Assembly (NCBI RefSeq): GCF_029945805.1
Contig: NZ_JAQSDH010000023.1
Coordinates: 1 to 38,199, forward strand
Direction of reading: 5' to 3'
Length of the DNA stretch: 38,199 nt
Source: Flavobacterium sp.
GTDB lineage: Bacteria; Bacteroidota; Bacteroidia; Flavobacteriales; Flavobacteriaceae
The translations under genes were made by a program, and so were the position numbers. The notes beneath the pieces were generated by a model, which saw only the letters and a program-made list of their open reading frames with translations, was not told the origin of the DNA and made no database searches. Positions 33,880 through 38,199 of this stretch are shown here, one piece after another. Every line of letters starts with the position of its first letter. Position 1 is the first letter of the stretch.

Positions 33880-34161
33880 CTATCGTCCTTTAAAAGATTT
33901 GTTGTAATGCTCTGTTAGCAATTTTTCTACATCAGAAAGTTTGTAGTAGATTTTGTTACCCACTTGGCTAAAGGAAATTTTGCCTTCGTCTCTCCAGGTT
34001 TGAGCTGTACGTTTTGAAATTTTCATCAATAATAGAAATTCTTGATTGTCTAAAAAAGTTTCTTTTTTCGGGTCTGCCTTTAGACTAATTTGGCTTTGAA
34101 TAGTGTCTAATTTTGTCATTAGATCTGTGAACTGGTCTTTTGTGAAGATAATTGCATCCAT
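33880..34161 (-). CDS. HTH protein, excisionase-like (HTH_17 type)
   Basis: The 93-aa product starts MDAIIFTKDQFTDLMTKLD, followed by a helix and a winged HTH of excisionase type (FLDNQEFLLLMKISKRTAQTWRDEGKI, then the wing SQVGNKIYYKLSDVEKLL). Such proteins commonly sit next to Bacteroidota integrases as recombination directionality factors or regulators. The start at 34161 is preferred over 34191, because the extra ten residues are not typical. A perfect 24-bp palindrome lies upstream at 34224, and the 12-bp inverted repeat at 33830 lies 3'. Confidence 0.85.
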   Translation of the reverse strand: MDAIIFTKDQFTDLMTKLDTIQSQISLKADPKKETFLDNQEFLLLMKISKRTAQTWRDEGKISFSQVGNKIYYKLSDVEKLLTEHYNKSFKGR

Positions 34162-34209
34162 TTTTAAAAGTTTTAAATTGTTATGATGCAAATGGACGAA
34201 ATCAAAAAA

Positions 34210-34247
34210 AGTCTTATTAGACTTATTTAGTCTTATAAGACTAAATA
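34210..34247. promoter_or_regulatory. Operator-like palindromes upstream of the HTH gene
   Basis: 34224-34247 is a perfect 24-bp palindrome centred on AGTCTTATAAGACT. A second, weaker palindrome AGTCTTATTAGACT lies at 34210-34223 directly beside it, and a half-site TAAGACTA occurs at 34301. Tandem symmetric sites upstream of a DNA-binding gene suggest autoregulation. Confidence 0.6.
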
Positions 34248-34305
34248 GTTTGTTAGCCCTTATGAATATTAAGATGTTGAAATGTTAATTTTAGAAAAAA
34301 TAAGA

Positions 34306-35214
34306 CTACAGTTTTATTTTCCAATCGTTATTTGGGTCTTTATCGTTTCTGGTTGGTGATAAATAGGTTCTAATTGTCAAAGGCGAAAGTTCGTTTCCGT
34401 GCTCATCAAGGTAATTATCGCAGATAAATTTTGTAACCTCTTTAATTTTATATTTTATGTAAGGTGTTCCGTTTGGTTTTACCTCATACATCATTTGTTT
34501 GTAAGCATCTGTTAAAATATTGATTGGACCGTTTATTTGTATTTTGAATGTTGGAACTACTACCTGATTTGCTTTTGAAATTGCCTCTTGTTTTTCCTTT
34601 TCAATATCAGCAAGTAACTTTCGTGTAGTTTGTAATCTCACTTTTAATTTTTCGCACTGAAGATTAAATTCTGCTAGATTACTATTTTTTGATATTATAT
34701 CCGCTTCTTCATAATCAAAGATTTCCTCTGTTAAGTAAATAATCTTGTCATTAAAGTTTTCAAGTGTTTCGATATGTTGTTTTACTTCGTGAAATGAGAA
34801 ATATCTATTTTCTGCATCTGCATTAATTAGTCTTTTTGGAGTTTTTGCAACAGGTTCTTTTACGCTCAAAGATTGCAGCTCTGTTCGTTTTTTCTCTATT
34901 AGAATGTAGAGTTTATTGTATCTACTCATTGCCTTTTGAGATATAAATATGGCTTCATTGTTGGCTAATAATTTTTCGAGCTTGCAAATCCATACGTTTG
35001 GGTTCTTAGCCAAATTACATTGATAGTCGATAAATGGAGGGAATTTAGATTGATTGAGAACTAGAAGTTTGGCAATAATTGCTTCGCAATAATTTTGAAC
35101 ATTAATTTTTTCTTCTACAATTATATCAAATAAAGGATTTTTGGCTTGTGCCAAAGGCACTGCCAACAATTCTACAAACGCTGCGATTTGTACATTTTGA
35201 TCCTTTGAATTCAA
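34306..35214 (-). CDS. Hypothetical protein with RteC-like C-terminus
   Basis: The 302-aa product has an acidic helical N-terminal part and a coiled-coil-like middle (about 100-220, several Lys/Glu-rich helices such as FNLQCEKLKVRLQTTRKLL). The C-terminal segment, about 228-302 (INGPINILTDAYKQMM, then FICDNYLDEHGNELSPLTIRTYLS), resembles the end of RteC regulators of Bacteroides conjugative transposons; this is a tentative match. It lies between the HTH gene and the integrase on the same strand and could control excision. Function uncertain. Confidence 0.7.
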   Translation of the reverse strand: MNSKDQNVQIAAFVELLAVPLAQAKNPLFDIIVEEKINVQNYCEAIIAKLLVLNQSKFPPFIDYQCNLAKNPNVWICKLEKLLANNEAIFISQKAMSRYNKLYILIEKKRTELQSLSVKEPVAKTPKRLINADAENRYFSFHEVKQHIETLENFNDKIIYLTEEIFDYEEADIISKNSNLAEFNLQCEKLKVRLQTTRKLLADIEKEKQEAISKANQVVVPTFKIQINGPINILTDAYKQMMYEVKPNGTPYIKYKIKEVTKFICDNYLDEHGNELSPLTIRTYLSPTRNDKDPNNDWKIKL

Positions 35215-35460
35215 TTGTAATATTGTTTTTTTTGATGTTCATTTATTAAAAAATTGTAATTAAAAGCGGTTTAAAATTTGATGTTTTTTTATTGCTATTT
35301 GTAGTACAATTAGCCTTCACCTTTTTTTCGTTTCGTTTGCCTTAAAAATTACTAGATTTCTATTTTGTAAAATTATAAATTAAAAAAAATCCTTGTTAAA
35401 GGATTTTAAATGAGTTATTAACAATTTTTATTTTCCCTTATTTTATTGGGACTGAAACGA

Positions 35461-35522
35461 ACGAAGGTAAATTTTAGTGTTTTTTACCTTCGTTTTATTT
35501 TCGAAGGTAATTGTTACCCTCG
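35461..35522. repeat. CGAAGGTA repeat cluster after the integrase gene
   Basis: ACGAAGGTAAA (35461-35471) pairs with the inverted TTTACCTTCGT (35483-35493) as a strong 11-bp hairpin. A third copy CGAAGGTAA (35502-35510) and an imperfect inverted TTACCCTCG (35514-35522) follow. It may be a terminator for the integrase gene or a protein-binding site. The rest of the 326-nt gap (35215-35540) has no gene I can support. Confidence 0.6.
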
Positions 35523-35540
35523 TTGAAGTTTTACAGCTAA

Positions 35541-36758
35541 TTAGAAGATATAATTGTCTACAGCTTTGTCTAATTCTTCACTTATAATTTTGGCATATAT
35601 CTGCGTTGTGCTGATGTTTGTGTGGTCCATAAGTTTTGAAACGTGCTCAATTCTCATTCCGTTATTTAAAGCATTAGTAGCAAAACTGTGTCGCGATAAA
35701 TGGAACGAAAGTGGAAACGGTAATTTCAACATTTTTCCCATTCTGTTGAGTTGGAAATTTGCGGAATGATTTTCTCTTTGTGATATAAAATAACGAATTT
35801 CTTCGCTCTTGTAATACATTTTTTTATCCGTGATAATTGGGAAAATATAATCGTCTGGTTGTGCATCTTCCTTGCTGTATTTATTCAAAATATCAATTGC
35901 CACTTTTCCAATTTTAAACTGATGTAATCTTCCTGTTTTGCGAATTACTTTGCTTATTCTCTGCTCTTCAATATTATAATTGGTGTATTGCAGCTCGATA
36001 ACATCGCTAAATCTTAATCCTCCGGCATAAATAGAGAAAAGGAATAAATCACGCCATAAATCTGCTTTCTTGCCTTCTTTTATGTCTAAATTGGTTAATT
36101 TTTCGATTTGGTCTTTGTTTAGGAATACACGTTTCTCAGTATCTTTTTTTAATGTCAGTTTATTGAAAGGATACATATATTCCGGAATGATATCTTCCTT
36201 AATGGCTTCTTTGAACATTATTGCCAAGATCATAATCGAATAACGTTGCGTGGTTGCTCCGTTTTTTAATGTGTTTCCCATGTAAGCCATATAGTCCTTT
36301 AAAACTGAAACGGTAATATCATCAAAGTACACATCTTTTGAACCTACATACTTTTCAAATTTCTTAGTGTAAAGCATATAATTTTTATAGGTTCCAAACG
36401 ATACGCTGCCTTTAATTTTTTCACATCGAGCATAAGCATATTGGAAATAGTTTGGCACTTCTTTTCCCTTTATGGCTTCTTTTAGTTTTTTGATGGAAAT
36501 GGTTTTTACCTTTCTTTCCATATCAGCAACCTGAGCTTCAGCATCGGCAATTTTTTGAGATAGGTTGGCATTCATCCTTGCACTGTTTGGATGGTTCTTC
36601 TTTACTTTCTGCTTTAGTTCATCCCACTCGTTCTCCTTAAGCTTCACTCCTGCAGTGATAAATTTCGTTTTTCTATCTTTTATAATTCGGATGTACAATG
36701 GGCTGTGTCCGGTTTGGTCTGACTGATGTGTTCTTAAAATTAGTTTAATTGATGCCAT
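35541..36758 (-). CDS. Tyrosine recombinase (integrase) of the island
   Basis: The 405-aa product is a Bacteroidota-type phage integrase: an N-terminal arm-binding domain (about 1-90, KLILRTHQSDQTGHSPLYIRI), a SAM-like core-binding domain (about 103-205), and a catalytic domain with Arg249 (GGLRFSD), a Lys in the beta region (near 274), HLSRH at 353-357 (His353, Arg356), His379 (MDHTN) and the nucleophile Tyr388 (QIYAK). All catalytic residues are present, so it is likely active. It is at the right end of the island, with the attR candidate 237 nt away. The inverted AGTACAACA copy just upstream of its start may serve both binding and autoregulation. Confidence 0.95.
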   Translation of the reverse strand: MASIKLILRTHQSDQTGHSPLYIRIIKDRKTKFITAGVKLKENEWDELKQKVKKNHPNSARMNANLSQKIADAEAQVADMERKVKTISIKKLKEAIKGKEVPNYFQYAYARCEKIKGSVSFGTYKNYMLYTKKFEKYVGSKDVYFDDITVSVLKDYMAYMGNTLKNGATTQRYSIMILAIMFKEAIKEDIIPEYMYPFNKLTLKKDTEKRVFLNKDQIEKLTNLDIKEGKKADLWRDLFLFSIYAGGLRFSDVIELQYTNYNIEEQRISKVIRKTGRLHQFKIGKVAIDILNKYSKEDAQPDDYIFPIITDKKMYYKSEEIRYFISQRENHSANFQLNRMGKMLKLPFPLSFHLSRHSFATNALNNGMRIEHVSKLMDHTNISTTQIYAKIISEELDKAVDNYIF

Positions 36759-36777
36759 AGTGTTAGGAAATTAGAAA

Positions 36778-36957
36778 TGTTGTACTATATTTGTAAAGCA
36801 ATGCAAAAGAGTGAAAGTGTTGTAAATACTAGTCTTTCAATCGGGTGCAACGTGATACGAAGGTACAACAATTGGTATAACAAAACAAGTATTTCATTGC
36901 TTTTTGTTGCTTAAAATTGCATAGTCAATTTTTATAAAGTCAATGAATACAACACTT
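36778..36957. other. Candidate integrase arm-binding repeats, right end
   Basis: An exact inverted AGTACAACA is at 36778-36786, GGTACAACA at 36862-36870, and related GTGTTGTAAA and ATACAACAC occur near 36818 and 36949. These match the left-end motifs at 1731-1750. The gap 36759-36994 has no gene. Confidence 0.4.
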
Positions 36958-36994
36958 TAAGTGCAAAACGGAACTGACATAAACAAAATTAGGA

Positions 36995-37006
36995 TAACAG
37001 CGGTTT
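36995..37006 (+). other. Candidate attR core
   Basis: TAACAGCGGTTT, one mismatch to 1658-1669, forms the start of the complete cassette repeat. Joining the left flank at 1657 to this site would restore the 10-nt stop-to-repeat spacing seen elsewhere in the array. Confidence 0.55.
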
Positions 37007-37120
37007 CTCGCAATTGCGAATTTTGTTCAAAATTCACGTTTGCGTTTCGCAAGAAATTTTATCTTAGCCGAAAAAAATTCGTTCCGAACTTCGCAACTGA
37101 CGAGAAGCAGCGGAACGTTA
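36995..37120 (+). repeat. Complete attC-like imperfect palindromic repeat
   Basis: The copy opens TAACAGCGGTTTCTCG and closes CGGAACGTTA. The arms TTTCTCGCAATTGCGAA and TTCGCAACTGACGAGAAG pair with single extra bases, as in attC-type hairpins. The centre shares CAAAATTCACGTTT and CGCAAGAAATTTTATCTTAG with the copy at 623. The next gene starts 39 nt later. Confidence 0.85.
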
Positions 37121-37158
37121 ACTGTAATTTTCGCTCACGAAACCGCTAAAAAGAAAAC

Positions 37159-37623
37159 ATGAAAAAAGGATTAAAAATTATTGGAATTATTTTAGGTATT
37201 ATTATTTTAATCATCGGAATACTTGGATTTTTCGGTTGGAGAAAAATGCAAAAAATGAATTTGGCACAAGAACAAGCAAATTACATTATCGAAAATTTGG
37301 ACAAACCAAATATTGGAGAAAAATTTCCAGTTAAATATTTTCCTAAAGAACAACTTGAACCAATTATTGGTGGAATTAGACAAAATTGTGATTGGAAAAA
37401 CAAAGATGGCAAATTTGTAGATTTTTTCATTCAAAAAAATATTGGAGGAATTGACCAAACAGCTTTTATTTATGAATATTATATGAAGTGTGATAGTTTA
37501 AGATTTATTTTATCATTCAATACAGAAGATGAACCAGAATTAATGGGATTTAAACTTGAACAAATTGAAACTGATAATCCAATGATTTTGTTTCCTGAAA
37601 AGCAATTAAAAAATAGAAAATGA
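37159..37623 (+). CDS. Membrane-anchored hypothetical protein (cassette gene 3a)
   Basis: The 154-aa product starts MKKGLKIIGIILGIIILIIG with one N-terminal transmembrane helix (about residues 5-25), so most of it should be outside the inner membrane. It has two Cys (in QNCDW and KCDSL). No family is recognised. Its stop overlaps the next start by 4 nt, so the two are probably translated together and may form one complex. The gene sits in a repeat-bounded cassette just outside the island. Confidence 0.75.
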   Translation: MKKGLKIIGIILGIIILIIGILGFFGWRKMQKMNLAQEQANYIIENLDKPNIGEKFPVKYFPKEQLEPIIGGIRQNCDWKNKDGKFVDFFIQKNIGGIDQTAFIYEYYMKCDSLRFILSFNTEDEPELMGFKLEQIETDNPMILFPEKQLKNRK

Positions 37624-38120
37624 AAATATTACCAAATGAAAAGTTAACTCTATTAACTGAATTGTCAAAATCTAAAGCAATCGAAATTCTAAATTTGAGT
37701 ATTAGACCAAAACAAAATTTTGGGTTTGGAAATGGAAAAACAGAAGAAGGAAAAAAATTTGAAGGAAGAATATTTGGAGATAGTTTTAATATTTCTCGCA
37801 TCATAAACTATAGAAATTCATTTCTACCAGAAATTAGTGGAAAAATAAATGAGAAAATAAACGGAACTGAAATTGAAATTGAGTTAAAGCCAATATCAAT
37901 TGTCAAAGGATTTATGATTCTGTGGCTTGGTGGTGTTTCCTTAGCTTTTATCGCTACTTTAGTTGGTGCAATAATTGGAGAAGGACCAATTTATGTCTGT
38001 ATATTTCCATTATTTATGTTTTTAGCGGGATTTGGAATGCTTAAATTTGGGTTTTCTACAGAAAGCGAAAAATCTAAAAAAGATTTGATAGAAATATTAC
38101 AAGCGAGAATAAAAAAATAA
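37620..38120 (+). CDS. Membrane hypothetical protein (cassette gene 3b)
   Basis: The 166-aa product has a cytoplasm-like N-terminal part (1-95, Lys/Gly/Asn-rich) and two transmembrane helices (about 98-120, FMILWLGGVSLAFIATLVGA, and 125-145, YVCIFPLFMFLAGFGML), ending in a basic tail. No family is recognised. It overlaps the previous gene (ATGA). Its stop is 11 nt before the TAAC of the next repeat. Confidence 0.75.
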   Translation: MKILPNEKLTLLTELSKSKAIEILNLSIRPKQNFGFGNGKTEEGKKFEGRIFGDSFNISRIINYRNSFLPEISGKINEKINGTEIEIELKPISIVKGFMILWLGGVSLAFIATLVGAIIGEGPIYVCIFPLFMFLAGFGMLKFGFSTESEKSKKDLIEILQARIKK

Positions 38121-38130
38121 AAACTACAGT

Positions 38131-38199
38131 TAACACACGTTTGGCGCAATTGCGAATTTTGTGGTAAATTCACGTTCACATTTCGCAAGAAATATTATC
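38131..38199 (+). repeat. Left half of an attC-like repeat (cut by window edge)
   Basis: The copy opens TAACACACGTTTGGCGCAATTGCGAA and continues with AAATTCACGTT and TTTCGCAAGAAATATTATC, matching the centre of the copies at 623 and 36995. The right half is outside the window. Confidence 0.8.

Larger units (their letters stand above)
1658..37006. mobile_element. Integrative genomic island carrying an enlarged BREX operon
   Basis: The island is bounded by the near-identical 12-mers at 1658-1669 and 36995-37006. It carries a complete tyrosine integrase at its right end, an excisionase-like HTH gene, a VirE/BT4734-type primase-helicase, a short phage-like module at its left end and about 25 kb of defence genes. 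Copies of AGTACAACA lie close to both ends (1731-1750 and 36778-36786). No relaxase, coupling protein, T4SS, terminase or portal gene is visible. The host genes on both sides share the same repeat-separated architecture, which is continuous if the island is removed. The end points are inferred from the repeat and are not proven. Confidence 0.75.

Noticed and set aside
36961..37149. 62-aa open frame over the right junction
   Set aside because: It is made mainly of the palindromic repeat and crosses the proposed attR. It has the same sequence bias as the repeat, so it is not a gene.
1..38199. CRISPR array
   Set aside because: The regularly placed repeats at the edges are about 125 nt, differ between copies and flank genes. 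There are no short identical repeats with unique spacers and no cas genes.

Overview
The window is AT-rich DNA from a Bacteroidota bacterium, most likely a Flavobacteriaceae member close to Flavobacterium. This rests on codon and base usage, A-rich translation starts without strong Shine-Dalgarno sequences, -7 elements of the TAnnTTTG type, a Bacteroidota-type tyrosine integrase and a BT4734/VirE-type primase. Its main content is one island of about 35.3 kb that carries a greatly enlarged type 1 BREX phage-defence operon.

Both edges (1-1657 and 37007-38199) belong to the host locus. There, small secreted or membrane protein genes, all on the + strand, are separated by imperfectly palindromic repeats of about 125 nt that start with TAAC about 10 nt after each stop codon and end with GTTA 40-60 nt before the next start. 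This architecture resembles an integron cassette array with attC sites, although no integron integrase is in view. The island lies between the left end of one such repeat (1658-1669) and a complete copy (from 36995). The shared 12-mer TAACAGC(T/G)GTTT is a candidate attL/attR core, and removing the island would rebuild a normal gene-repeat-gene order.

The left part of the island (1670-4782) has a nuclease gene (SNase fold) on the - strand. Divergent from it is a short + strand operon: an abundant-looking 267-aa protein closed by a strong terminator, then a DUF5675 protein, a holin-like membrane/coiled-coil protein and a small hydrophobic protein. A DUF6943-like gene converges on this operon. 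The stretch 4783-6324 has no convincing gene but holds eight long imperfect palindromes almost back to back.

The centre (6325-31192) is a single - strand run of 13 tightly coupled genes. In order of transcription they are: TPR-HExxH protein, brxA, brxB, brxC, a small DUF2441-like gene, pglX, mcrB-like, mcrC-like, pglZ, brxL, a Ser/Thr kinase with TPR and FHA domains, a YaaW-like membrane protein, a radical SAM protein, and a methyltransferase-fold/UvrD-helicase fusion. The six core genes define type 1 BREX. McrBC adds modification-dependent restriction. The other six genes are not standard BREX components and are the best candidates for something undescribed: sensing and signalling (TPR-protease, kinase/FHA), membrane action (YaaW) and nucleic-acid processing (radical SAM and MTase-helicase).

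The right part (31193-36994) is the island's maintenance module: repeats upstream of the BREX operon, a VirE/BT4734-type primase-helicase, an excisionase-like HTH protein with palindromic operator-like sites, a protein with an RteC-like C-terminus, and a complete tyrosine integrase with repeated 9-bp motifs near both island ends. No relaxase or conjugation genes are visible, so the island looks like a non-conjugative integrative element or phage-satellite-like island.
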